A stretch of 64,000 nucleotides of DNA from Chamaelirium japonicum. Its lineage: Eukaryota > Streptophyta > Magnoliopsida > Liliales > Melanthiaceae. A program made the position numbers and the translations under genes. A model generated the notes under the pieces. The model saw nothing but the letters and a program-made list of their open reading frames with translations, was not told where the DNA came from and made no database searches. The stretch is from the NCBI GenBank assembly GCA_947650365.1, contig OX393549.1, positions 80,030,533 to 80,094,532 of the forward strand. The letters run 5' to 3'. Shown here piece by piece: positions 26,197 to 34,155 of this stretch (position 1 is its first letter; every line of letters starts with the position of its first letter).

Positions 26197-27494
26197 TCTC
26201 TCTCTCTCTCTCTCCCTTATTGTACGAGCACCATCAATGGTTGCCCTCTCCTCTTGTGTCTTCGTGTGAAGGATGTTTCCTGTGAAGAAGAAGAGGAACA
26301 GAGCAAGAGAAAGAAGGATACTCATCAGTTCTCTCTCTCTCTCTCTCATCCCTCCCCGTGAAGCAACACCAGGTGCTCACTTCTGTCCGCTTGAAAGAAC
26401 GCCAACGGCTCCCTTCTTTTAATGCTTCTGATCGTGAGCCAAAAGCTGCTAACGAACACTGCTTCTCTGTTTTCACATAGAAAACAGATACATGGAATAA
26501 CTCTCGTGTTTGTGCTTCCGGCTGGGCACCCCATGAAGCCAATTAAATCCTTCGCGGGCACCCAATGTGCATCACAGCAGCTCTTGGAACCCCTGAAGTG
26601 TTGTTGCACCCATGAAGTGCTGCTTCCACCTGGGTTAATTCATAGGGAACTCGCATGTTCTCAGGCACCCCTAGATTTTAATGCTGGGCACCTGGTATTA
26701 CTGAGGGCACCCCCTGCGAAACTAAAGATTTCCGATGGCACCCCCAGCCTTCGAAGAAGCATGTTTATTGTTTTTTGTTGATTCAAAGCCTTATTTCAGG
26801 AAGATTTCAACCGTGGTTCGCTTCTTTGCTCAAAGATTTTATTCAGATGAAATATATCCTTGTTCAATCTTTTATCTGGCACTATCCGAGGGTTATTTGT
26901 TTGAATTTTGAGGGGCCCCCTATCCGTCCCTCATCAACAACAAGACAACAAAGTTTGCTGTTAATTGCTGTGGCGGTGGGCCAGACTGATACAACTTGAA
27001 CGTATTGGGTTTGACTCGACAGTATTGGCTGATACGACCAGTGTTGTATTGGTTCCCATCTAGTCAGGACCCATTTGAGTATCAACGAATGAGTATCGTC
27101 CGAGCCTTTGAACCATGGTACTAAGATTCAATTATTCAAATGTGCATTTGGGTACGTCACTTTCAACATTTATAGAATTGTACTTTGAAGGAGTAACGAG
27201 AGTTTTCATGTGAGTATATATGGTTACATTCCACCCCCCCACCCCCCCCACCCGCCCTTCCCCAAACACCACCACCACACCCGCACACACACACTTCATC
27301 ATCATCAGCCTCGTCTGCCCTGAATTAGCTTACTATTGCCTCTTTTCTGGGCATATTGCAGAGACCCAAAGATGCGCCCATCATTTTCCGATATCATGGC
27401 AGCCTTGAAGCCACTTCAGAAGTCTCTGTCCGGGACCCAAGTGGCAAGGCAGAGAGCACTTGCTGCAGACAACAGAGGGAAAGGGCCATCGTAG
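12581..27494 (+). CDS. Raf-like MAPKKK (CTR1/EDR1 group, B3/SIS8-type), 3' part of gene
   Basis: Six exons read in phase: 12581-12659, 12806-12904, 13012-13080, 16740-16789, 16893-17069 and 27362-27494 (TAG stop). All visible introns are GT-AG. They give about 201 residues covering kinase subdomains VI to XI. Visible are the catalytic loop VHRDLKSPN, the DFG segment [11 protein letters not shown], the activation segment [27 protein letters not shown] and the C-terminal [16 protein letters not shown]. The [16 protein letters not shown] block and the LQQPWG and [12 protein letters not shown] words place it in the plant Raf-like MAP3K group, nearest by recall to SIS8-type members, which act in cytosolic signalling (ethylene, defence, sugar or stress). 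The first visible exon starts within a codon, so upstream exons with the ATP-binding lobe exist elsewhere; none was found in 1-12580. The reading frame is intact. Confidence 0.85.
13081..15931. other. Kinase intron sequence, no gene seen
   Basis: A/T-rich intron between the DFG exon and the APE exon (whole intron 13081-16739). Apart from the LINE fragment at 15932-16425 I recognise nothing coding or repetitive. Confidence 0.5.
15932..16425 (-). pseudogene. 5'-truncated L1-type LINE, ORF2 C-terminus
   Basis: Reading leftward on the minus strand, the frame 16433-16017 encodes the end of a plant L1 ORF2. It has a zf-RVT-like Cys/His cluster with [12 protein letters not shown], then [16 protein letters not shown] and the hallmark [15 protein letters not shown] run of T at 15932-15944 is the element's poly(A) tail. 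The right end contains a 22-bp tandem duplication around GTGGCACAGGGGAC. It lies inside the kinase intron, antisense to the gene. The homologous segment of the larger LINE is at 48987-49400. Confidence 0.8.
16740..17069 (+). CDS. Kinase exons: APE motif and subdomains IX-X
   Basis: Exon 16740-16789 encodes [16 protein letters not shown] plus two bases. Exon 16893-17069 completes the Lys codon and encodes [13 protein letters not shown] through KKCWN. The splice sites are CAG/G and AA/GTATG, then CAG/GTG and AC/GTGAG. The 103-bp intron is canonical. Confidence 0.9.
17070..17702. other. Start of the 10.3-kb kinase intron, no gene recognised
   Basis: The donor GTGAGT is at 17070. The stretch 17340-17620 looks like decayed retroelement sequence (short frames, C-run near 17545), but no domain is recognisable. 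Confidence 0.4.
17703..18150. mobile_element. Decayed hAT MITE-like sequence
   Basis: It starts TAGGGGTGGCAAG and ends with CCCACCCC in inverse relation, with subterminal GTCCGGTCCGACC and GGTTGACCGA words like the other TAGGGGTG elements. An exact 8-bp target duplication was not found, so the right end is uncertain. Confidence 0.4.
18151..19822. other. Intron sequence of retroelement character, unassigned
   Basis: 18300-18660 repeats TTCGG/CCGAA words like the MITEs nearby. 18700-19220 has repeated GAAGAGC and AACAAGCG purine-rich words. 19250-19660 shows short frames in minus orientation of no recognised family. No gene can be supported. Confidence 0.35.
19823..21230 (-). pseudogene. Ty3/Gypsy (chromovirus-like) gag-pol remnant with internal deletion
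   Basis: Minus-strand frames in order from the right: a gag end with [10 protein letters not shown] and a degenerate zinc knuckle [13 protein letters not shown] (about 20890); a protease region where [17 protein letters not shown] replaces the usual D(S/T)G(A/S) motif; an RT start with [20 protein letters not shown] and NRPHYRMS (20420-20250); and RINK-type RT words [11 protein letters not shown] (about 20080). It then jumps to an integrase C-terminal word [10 protein letters not shown] (about 19980). The RT core, RNase H and most of integrase are deleted, and the frames shift several times. Not functional. Confidence 0.75.
21231..21877 (-). mobile_element. 5' UTR and primer-binding region of the Ty3 remnant
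   Basis: The sequence between gag and the LTR repeats about four times a 55-60-bp unit with TGCTCAATCGAT (21600-21830). Next to the LTR, the minus strand reads ATTTGGCACCATCAGTGGG, a position and form like a primer-binding site. No coding frame is seen. Confidence 0.5.
21878..22580 (-). repeat. Single LTR of the Ty3 remnant (5' LTR in minus orientation)
   Basis: It begins TGTTGGGGATC directly beside the putative primer-binding site. A minus-strand TATA-like GGTATAAATAAAC lies near 22265. The outer end is estimated at a CA near 22580. No matching LTR was found on the left side, so the element lost its 3' end. Confidence 0.5.
22581..23651. other. Intron sequence, no gene recognised
   Basis: A/T-rich. 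22779 begins CAAGGTTCAAAAACTC, which resembles the inverse of sequence at 27095-27117, so an older element may enclose the LTR retroelement that follows. A C-run lies at 23568-23579. Confidence 0.35.
23652..24811 (+). repeat. 5' LTR with long poly-C tract
   Basis: It aligns with 25816-26936 through blocks such as CAACGTATGCA, TTTTTTAATGCATTATTAAT, CACATTGATTGTGG and GGTTTGTTTGAATTTTGAG-like ends. It contains 56 C interrupted once by G at 24113-24169, where the 3' LTR instead has CT/CA microsatellites. Confidence 0.7.
24113..24169. repeat. Poly-C tract (57 bp, one G)
   Basis: An almost pure C homopolymer. Its true length in the genome is uncertain because such tracts are hard to sequence and assemble. 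Confidence 0.9.
24814..24827 (+). promoter_or_regulatory. Primer-binding site (initiator Met tRNA)
   Basis: TTGGTATCAGAGCT two or three bases after the LTR end is complementary to the 3' end of the plant initiator methionine tRNA, used to prime minus-strand DNA synthesis. Confidence 0.8.
25816..26936 (+). repeat. 3' LTR with CT/CA microsatellites
   Basis: The right partner of the 23652-24811 repeat. It contains CT and CA runs at about 26155-26215 and 26332-26348. It ends TCATCA like its partner. Confidence 0.7.
26937..27361. other. End of last kinase intron
   Basis: A short C-rich patch at 27230-27295, then a T-rich tract and the acceptor TTGCAG at 27356-27361. 27005-27117 contains GTATTGG and GAGTATCG words resembling 22780-22860 in inverse orientation. 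Confidence 0.5.
27362..27494 (+). CDS. Kinase last exon
   Basis: It completes the Thr codon left by exon 16893-17069, then encodes [20 protein letters not shown] and a basic tail ([17 protein letters not shown]) to TAG at 27492-27494. The invariant Arg of subdomain XI is present. The 10.3-kb intron before it has GT-AG ends and keeps phase, so the gene may still be expressed. Confidence 0.88.
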
Positions 27495-28373
27495 AGAATA
27501 GAAAGGCGCACATGCTGGAGTTGAAACATCTCGTGCCAGAAGTGCTGTCTTCCGTTCCCTGATGCACACCATTGTTCATAGGATGAAGGAAGAATGTGTA
27601 AAGTAAAGCGGACGGGATGTGTTTGATGATAGAAGGGAAAAGTATGAAGTCATGAACAAATGAAAAAACAAAACTGGAGGCGAGGAATCGTCACCGTTAA
27701 GTGGTGGTCAATGAAACTGTATGGAGCACCTCAAACTGTTCTGCCGATTTTTTTTGATTGATGTACCAAAATTGAAGATTATTTTTGATTGGGGAAACTA
27801 ATTCCCTTTTATGTATTTAGTATATAAAGTTTGCTATCCTTATCTTTGTTTTTGTTGGACTCAAACGGCTGATCGCCCACCAAAGGTTGTATATTTACTT
27901 GTTCTGACTCATTATTTTGTTAGCTTAGCATCCGCCACGCTGTTTCTCGGTCATTATCAGCTGATGGAAGAATGAGGAATCATCCAAAGTATGGTGGCTT
28001 CTTTCCAGCTGAAGGAAAGATTTAGCTTTCAAGTTCATGCTTGCTCCCATGTCTTCCACTGCATTGAAGATTTGTTTTTTTTTTATTTTAATTAAGGCCA
28101 CTGCATTGAAGATTTGATTGTAATACTTTCTTTGTGCATTAAGGTAATTGAATTTTTGTTGTGCTTAGATACTGCATTAATCTCTTTGAAAAATTAACTT
28201 CCAGAGTTCCAGATAATTTTTTATTTTTTTTGCAGAATTCCAATTTTTTTTGCCATCGTCGAATAACTTCTTAATGCTGAAGTAGTTCCAAAATAGTTTT
28301 GATCGTATGATTGTTCTGAAGATCATCATGAAATAAATGTGGTAAACAAATCATAGAATCTGGCAGTAACTGG
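27495..28373. other. Kinase 3' flank, no other gene seen
   Basis: Presumably 3' UTR and downstream sequence. I see no unambiguous polyadenylation signal that fixes the transcript end. T-rich tracts at 28075-28095 and 28220-28250. Confidence 0.4.
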
Positions 28374-28610
28374 CTCAAGCAAACTTCGAGGCAATGGTAC
28401 GGAAAAGAAGTTTGACTCATTCATGGTGAGTAATGGATACAAGAATACCATCGCCGACCACCATGTCTATGTCTATATTTTTCGTAGACCAACTTCACCA
28501 TTTTATTATTTTATGTTGATTGTGGGTCGAGAAGTAAACATGATCAATAAGTTGAAAGTGGACTTGTTGAAGTCTTTCGACATGTTCGAAAAGTTTGGTT
28601 GTCACAAAAA
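28374..28610 (+). pseudogene. Copia reverse transcriptase fragment
   Basis: The translation contains RQWYGKKFDSFM across a frameshift, then GYKNTIADHHVYV, MLIVGREVNMINKLK and LLKSFDM, which match the RT region around the catalytic Asp pair in plant Copia elements. The catalytic stretch itself is scrambled (FYYF before MLIVG), and the frame ends soon after. A small decayed remnant. Confidence 0.7.
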
Positions 28611-29001
28611 GGGTACGTTGATCGAGTGCTTGATTAGTTTTGTAATTTTGATTATTTGGTTAGTTGTAGCCGGTTGTAGCATTATGTCTGACCCAAAAGG
28701 GATTTTTTGATCAACTGTAGCATTTCGTTTGATAGCATAATAGTGTGAACCTTAGATCAAATTGACTGTGTGTGGAGGGTCTGGAGATCAAATGAAACTA
28801 TATTCGGGACTATAGTTCAAAAGCATCCTAAAAGGGGTTTTTCGCGCTAACTCCCCCTATTATAATCCTTGGCATGCCTTACAACGTATCTATCTACTAT
28901 AATATAAGCCAGGGGTCCCTAACATGGAACCTTCACTGTTGAAAAGATCCCTTCTCTCTCGACCCTCTCTATACGCCACATGGCAACCGGGAGAGATAGA
29001 A

Positions 29002-29050
<49 letters not shown>

Positions 29051-29254
29051 GGGTCCACCAGTTGCTCCTGGGCCTTGCTTAGGGGATCACACTAGTGTCG
29101 TATAAATAACGAGGTACACCTGTGGGTAAACAAGGTGGTGTTTTTTACGAGAAAAAAAAACTAGTACATGTGATTGGCAGCTTCGAAGTGTGATTTTCTT
29201 CATGCAATAGAACTTACATGTGCCGTTCTAACCGAACAATTATATCCTCTTGAC
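28611..29254. other. No gene; CT microsatellite
   Basis: It contains a (CT)n tract of about 45 bp at 29004-29048. A possible Helitron-like start (CTACTATAATATAAGCC near 28896) could not be confirmed. Confidence 0.4.
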
Positions 29255-29789
29255 TAGGTTTGCAAATGAACCAAGCTGTTCATGAGTAGTTCGCGAACAA
29301 GCTTGATAAAAGCTCGTTCGAGTTCGTTCGGTTACTAGTCAAGATAAGCCCAAGCCTTGAGTTTAGGCTCGTTTAATAAAAGAGCCAAGCTCAAGCAGGC
29401 CAAAGCTCGGTTCGTTTGGGCTCGCGAACAAGCTTGTTTAAGACTTGTGAGTAGGCTCATGAATAGGCTTATAAATGGCTTGAATAGGCCAAACATATAG
29501 CCTAGTCTGAAGGTTAGGCTCGTGAACAAGCTCGATAAGAGACTGTTCGATCACTAATTGAGCATAACCAAAGCTTGATAGGCTCAGGAACAAGCTCAAG
29601 CAGACCAAAGCTCGTGAACAAGCTTGATAGGCTCGTGAACAGGCTCGATAGGTTCATGAACAAACCAAAGCTCGGCTTGGCTCGATTATTAAACAAGCCG
29701 AGCCTAAGCCTAAAATCTAGGCTCGTTTAATAAATGAACAAGCTCAAACAGGCCAAAGCTCGGATCGGCTCGGCTCGTTTGCAGCCCTA
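29255..29789. mobile_element. hAT MITE (TAGG-TTGCAAA subtype)
   Basis: A 535-bp element with ends TAGGTTTGCAAATGAACC and the complement TAGGGCTGCAAACGAGCC, flanked by the exact 8-bp duplication CTCTTGAC (29247-29254, 29790-29797). The interior is filled with GCTCG, CAAGCTTG and GAACAAGCT words in both orientations, able to form much secondary structure. No coding capacity. Confidence 0.85.
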
Positions 29790-29989
29790 CTCTTGACCTA
29801 GGCGGCGGTCGAGGGGTCATTGGCCAAGTGCAATTTCATTCACCTCCTTTGAAGGAGGTTGAACGGTACCTCCCTCCAAACCATTCGCTCCAAGGTTAGC
29901 ACTTAGCAGACATCATTGTTCCATGCATCTAACTTCAACATGAACCGCTGCACTCTACACGAGTGGTGAACATTCACCTCCATCGCGAA

Positions 29990-30443
29990 GGGATTTTTTT
30001 AAAAAATAATATATTTTTTAAAATATTTAATTCAATAGTGGTTGATTAAAATTATTTGGCAGACTAGCGCTCTGAGAGTCACGTGGCGAGTCAGCTTTGA
30101 AAAGTGCTCGCCATGTCGAAATAATTTTTATTTTTATTTTCCATCTGCAATAAACCCTGCATCCGAGATGCCGGGTTTAAAGGTTGCTTCAGAGATGTCG
30201 GGTTTAATGGGAGCCCAGTTTTGCCGAAAAAATTCTTAGTGTTGGAGCACCCTATTCAATTCAAAACGCTATGTACAGCTTGTATTAAACCGGCATCCCG
30301 GATACAGGGTTTAAACCCGACATCCCAAATGTGAAAAAAAATTATTTTGATGTGGTGAGCCCTTTTTGGTGCTGACCCGCCACGTGGCTGTTAGAGTGCT
30401 AGTCTACTAAATATTTCAGGTCAACCACTATTGAATTAAAAGC
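29990..30443. mobile_element. Truncated MULE-type MITE related to the 33445-56484 MULE
   Basis: The left end is GGGATTTTTTTAAAAA as in the large MULE. It is followed by AATTCAATAGTGGTTGA, GACTAGCGCTCTGA and CACGTGGC, which recur inverted at 30375-30440. The interior has hairpins of the form AAACC..GGCAT..ATGCCGGGTTT. The outermost A/T-rich bases of the right TIR are missing, so no target duplication can be checked. It is probably a small non-autonomous relative. Confidence 0.7.
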
Positions 30444-31016
30444 GGAAGTGGATTGCAATGTCAATGAAGGCTCTACTCTCAGTTTCTGGTGGGAACCATG
30501 GCTTAATGATAGAATTCCTGCTGATTTAATAGGGGATCGAGCGATGGAAGATCAAAGACTCCATCGAGCAAAGGTTGGGGACTTTATTATTAATGGCTAC
30601 TGGAATCTCCCGGCCCCTATTAACAACATAATCAAAGCTCCATTTGAGGCGATTGCAGCAGTGCCGCTTTAACCCTGAGATCCAAAAAGACATGTGAAGT
30701 GAATAAACACCAAAACAGATGAGTCCTCCTTTGCTTCTGCATGGGATGCAGTGAGAGAAAGCAAGCAGGTGGTCAGTTGGGCCAAGTTTGTGTGGAAACC
30801 TCCCACCTCCTAAGGATGGCAATCAATCTATGGATGGCCATCCTCAATCGAATTAGCACACATGATCAATTGCAACTAAAGGGTCACTGTCTGGCGAATT
30901 GTTGTGAGTTTTGTATGAAGGATGATGAATCAAGATCTCACTTATTCTTCCAGTGGCGCTTTAGCAAAGCTATATGGGACAAAGTCAGCAACATATGCAA
31001 CATATGTTGTTGTGAT
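30444..31016 (+). pseudogene. L1-type LINE ORF2 C-terminal fragment (+ strand)
   Basis: Broken frames show GSTLSFWWEPWLND, ending PFEAIAAVPL, then AWDAVRESKQVVSWAKFVW, a zf-RVT-like region with CCEFCMKDDESRSHLFFQW and FSKAIWDKVSN. These are the order and words of plant L1 ORF2 downstream of RT. It is interrupted at about 31016 by Tat-type sequence and appears to resume at 33233-33432. Confidence 0.7.
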
Positions 31017-31147
31017 AGATTATAAAGAGTTCTTGAACATGATTAATAGGCTTTCGAAGGCGGGCGGCTCGATCAGAGCTAAGAGCAAACTAACGAGATC
31101 AACCTTGGCGTGTGTAGACATCGAAATTTATCTAAAGCCAGAAAACC
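31017..31147. other. Short internal piece of a truncated Tat-type element
   Basis: No recognisable coding sequence. It leads into the tandem arrays and LTR of the truncated element that ends at 33232. Confidence 0.35.
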
Positions 31148-31735
31148 AAAAATTTGGTTAAGTCATGAAGACCATTTCTTTGATGGCGAGAAAAATCTTC
31201 ATCTGCACTGAAAATTTGGCTAAGTCCGAAAGACACTATTTCCCTGATGACAAGAGAAATCTTTCTTTACACTCGAACATTTCGCTTAGTCTGAAAGACA
31301 ATAAATATTTTCTTGATGACCAGGGAAATCAATCTTTTTCTATACTAGAAGATTTGGCTAAGTTTGGAAAGCACTATTTTCCTGATGACCAAGTAAATCT
31401 TTTTTTACACTCGAAGATTTAGTCAAGTCTGAAAGGCAATATTTCCCTGATGACAAGGGAAATCTTCCTCTACACTCGAAAATTTGGCTAAGTTTGTAAT
31501 GCAACATTTTCCTGGTGATCAGAGAAATCTCTCTCTGCACTCAGAAATTTGGTTAAGTCTGAAAGACAATATTTCCCTGATGACCAGAAAAATCTCTCTC
31601 TGTACTTGAAGATTTGGCTAAGTCTGGAAGACAATATTTCCCTGATGACTAGGGAAATCTCTATTTGCACTAAAAAATTTGGCTAAATCTGGAAGACAAT
31701 ATTTTCCCAATGATTAGAAAACGTCAGCAACATAA
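31148..31735 (+). repeat. About nine copies of a ~65-bp tandem unit
   Basis: The units carry TTTGGCTAAGTCTG, AAGACAATATTTCCCTGATGA and AGGGAAATCT words. They differ by point changes and short indels. They are part of the 3' untranslated region of the truncated Tat-type element. Confidence 0.85.
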
Positions 31736-31739
31736 TAAT

Positions 31740-32550
31740 ATTTCCCTGGCGATGGTTGGCCACGGACAAACGGGTCGGTAAACGTGCACGATGGTTGGCA
31801 CCGAACAACGGGTTGGCAGACGCGCACGACGGTCGGCCCAGACAACGGGTTGACAGACACGCACCCCACCGGCCCCTGATAGGGGGTCTATGAGCGCGAC
31901 AATCGGCCCAGACAACGGGTCAGCAGAAGCACACCCGACCGGGTCCTGATAGGGGGTTGACAAATGCGACGGTCGGCCTCGCACAGTGGGTCGGCAAACG
32001 GACGACGGTTGGCCCCGCGCAATGGGTTGGCAAACGGACAATGGTCGGCCCCGCACAGCTGGTCGCCAGACGCGCACTCGATTGGCCTGACAGGGGGTCG
32101 GCGGGCGCAAAGGGTTGGCCATACACAATGGGTCGGTAGACGGACAACGGTCGGCCCCGTCGAGCGAGTCGGCAGACTCGCGCCCAGCTGGCCCTTGGCA
32201 GGGGGTCGGCGGGCACAACGGTCAGCCCCGTGCAGTGGATTGGTAGACGGACGACGGTCGACCCCGCACAACAGGACGACAGACACGCACAGGGTCGGTG
32301 GGCACAACAGTCGGTCCCGTGCAGCGGTCACCAGACGGGCACTCGACTGGCCCTTGGCAGGGGTTAGCGGGTGCAACGGTCAGCCCCGCACAACGGGTCA
32401 GCAAACGGACAATGGTTGGCCCCGCTCAACGGGTTGGCAGATGGACGATGGTCGACCCCGCGCAACGGGTCGGCAGACGAACAACGATCGGCCCCGCGTA
32501 GTGGGTCGGCAGACGCGCACCCGACCGGCCCTTGGCAGGGGGACGACATG
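31740..32550 (+). repeat. GC-rich tandem array in the same 3' UTR
   Basis: Many degenerate units of about 35-40 bp, alternating CGGTCGGCCCCGCGCAACGG and GGTCGGCAGACGGACAA, with higher-order variants containing CGACCGGCCC and TGGCAGGGGG. The long overlapping frames on both strands here are a by-product of the repeat, not genes. Confidence 0.85.
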
Positions 32551-32618
32551 CGAACCAGTTTCGCACCAGGGAGTCCTAACCTACATGGTTAGCACATGCC
32601 TAGCTATGAGGGGGTAAC

Positions 32619-33232
32619 TGTGGGTGCAAAATCTAGCTAATGCCCGAGGGTAGGATTCGAAGTCCTGCCTGGGGCCCACAAACACGACAGTGGGACCCGT
32701 AGCCCTACCTGGCCCCACATGGACGATGATGGGACTCACATCCTTACTTGGGGCCCATGAATACTATTCGGAGTCTAGTAAATCCCCCCGGGTATTTACT
32801 AGAATCCATGGTATTCCCAAACCTCTATAAATAGCAGACCCGACAAATATTCGAGATCCGGAATTCCAAACCATATTCCCACTTTTTGTTTTCCAAAGCT
32901 CCCAGAGCCTTCTGGTCTTCAGTCTCTTAAGCTTACTCCGCCCTTTGTCTACTTGTATAAGCACTCCTTGGCTTACCGAGAGTAGCTCTATTTTTACTCA
33001 TTGATAGTGGATTCAAAGGTTGCATCTTACTGCATAGAGACGTAGGCTTCAGCCGAACTTCGTCACCATATCCTGTGTCAACTTTCTCTATCTCTATCTC
33101 TCTACTCTACAGTACTTGCATGACAGCTCAGCAAGGGACAACTCAGCGCTTCACAGCGTGCAACATCCTGAAAGGTTAAACCTTCAATCGACTGTTGGAG
33201 GGGGACCGTACGGCGACCGTAGTTCTCCCCCA
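32619..33232 (+). repeat. 3' LTR of a 5'-truncated Tat-type retrotransposon
   Basis: It starts TGTGGGTGCAAAATC directly after the purine tract GAGGGGGTAAC, exactly the junction found at the 3' LTR of the full Tat element (47348-47360). Its U5 has GACGTAGGCTTCAGCCGAACT, close to 36218-36240 and 48046-48066. TATA-like CTATAAATAGCAG near 32825. The end is estimated at CA 33232. The 5' LTR and all genes are missing. Confidence 0.75.
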
Positions 33233-33435
33233 AAAACCTGTTTAAAAGTCCCTATTGTAACCAATGAATGGCAGATTTTGATGAATGAAATTTGATGGCG
33301 AATGTCTTTCTTGGCTCATGGATTTGAGTCCTCCACCCCTCTTCCTGATGAAATTCAGGCTCCCATTATTCTCTATCAGAGTTCTTACACCTCCTCCACT
33401 TTTTTCTTGATTAACCTTTACCCAAAAAAAAACAT
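33233..33435 (+). mobile_element. Probable 3' end of the + strand LINE with A-tail
   Basis: Sequence ending TTAACCTTTACCCAAAAAAAAA resembles plant L1 3' ends. It directly adjoins the Tat LTR, consistent with the Tat element having inserted into this LINE (30444-31016 upstream). Confidence 0.5.
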
Positions 33436-33444
33436 AAATAAAAA

Positions 33445-34049
33445 GGGATTTTTTTAAAAATATTATTAAAAAATAAAATAATTAGTTAAATAGCAGTTGA
33501 CCAAAAGTATTTATCAGACTAGCGCTCTGACAGCCACGTGGCATGTCAGCACCAAAAAGCGATTGCCACGTCGGCTGTCTATTTTTTTTTTCCCGGGTTC
33601 TGGTAAACCCGGCATCTATATTGCCGGGTTTACTAAGCACTGTCCCCCCTAATCCCACTTCCGCAATAAATTTAACCATTGTTAAAACAGGTGTTTACAA
33701 TGCCGGTTTTAAAACCGGTATTCTCATAGCTGGGTTCAAACCCGGTATTTGCACCACTGGGTTTAACCTGCTGTCTGTCCAACTTTCCCCTCAGTTTGCA
33801 CTCTGTATGCTCTCCGTCGAACTTCCCCTCAGTCGATGTTGTTTAAACCCGGTATTGTCATCACCGGGTTTAGGCAAAACCTGAAAAAAAAAATAATACA
33901 ACACACCAGACAACAGACGCTCTGTCTGCTCTCTGCCGAACTTTTGCTCAGTCGATCCTGTGCAAACCCGGTATTGTCACAACCGGGTTTAGGATTAAAC
34001 CCGATGATGACAATACCGGGTTTAGGCTTAGACCTGAAAAAAAAATAAC
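33445..34049. repeat. MULE left TIR with hairpin series
   Basis: It matches 56018-56484 inverted. Shared blocks include TAGTTAAATAGCAGTTGACC, GACTAGCGCTCTGA, GCCACGTGGCATGTCAGC, ACTAAGCACTGTCCCCCCTA and several AAACCCGG...CCGGGTTTA hairpins of about 28-32 bp. It is longer than the right TIR because of extra hairpin-containing units at 33830-34030. Confidence 0.88.
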
Positions 34050-34155
34050 AGAGCAGAAAACTGTTGCATTCTTCTCAAATTAGTATCTAACTCATATACC
34101 AAATTGTATGGGCTACAAGTTTCTGCCATTTAGGTGTATCTAAATTCAACATGAA
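34050..34155. other. MULE 3' untranslated stretch
   Basis: Non-coding bridge between the MULE protein stop and the left TIR. Confidence 0.4.

Larger units (their letters stand above)
23652..26936 (+). mobile_element. Non-autonomous LTR retrotransposon in the last kinase intron
   Basis: Two related direct repeats, 23652-24811 and 25816-26936, flank about 1.0 kb. The left copy is followed by TTTGGTATCAGAGCTT, a standard initiator-Met tRNA primer-binding site, and both copies end TCATCA. The right copy is preceded by a purine-biased GTTAGGGTGAA. The interior has only short frames without gag or pol words, so it must depend on another element. A clear 5-bp target duplication was not found, and the LTRs differ markedly, so the insertion is old. 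Confidence 0.75.

Noticed and set aside
26092-26361. Arg/Glu and Ser/Leu repeat frames
   Set aside because: Translation of a CT/CA microsatellite.
22779-27118. Possible older element with CAAGGTTCAAAA ends enclosing the LTR element
   Set aside because: The ends are similar in inverse orientation, but flanking octamers (ATAGGTAA and GTACTAAG) do not match.
28890-29060. Possible Helitron 5' end (CTACTATAATATAAGCC)
   Set aside because: No 3' hairpin with CTRR end or Rep/helicase words were found.
31724-32617. Long overlapping frames on both strands rich in Arg, Pro and Gly
   Set aside because: They are produced by a GC-rich tandem array in a retroelement 3' UTR and have no domain.
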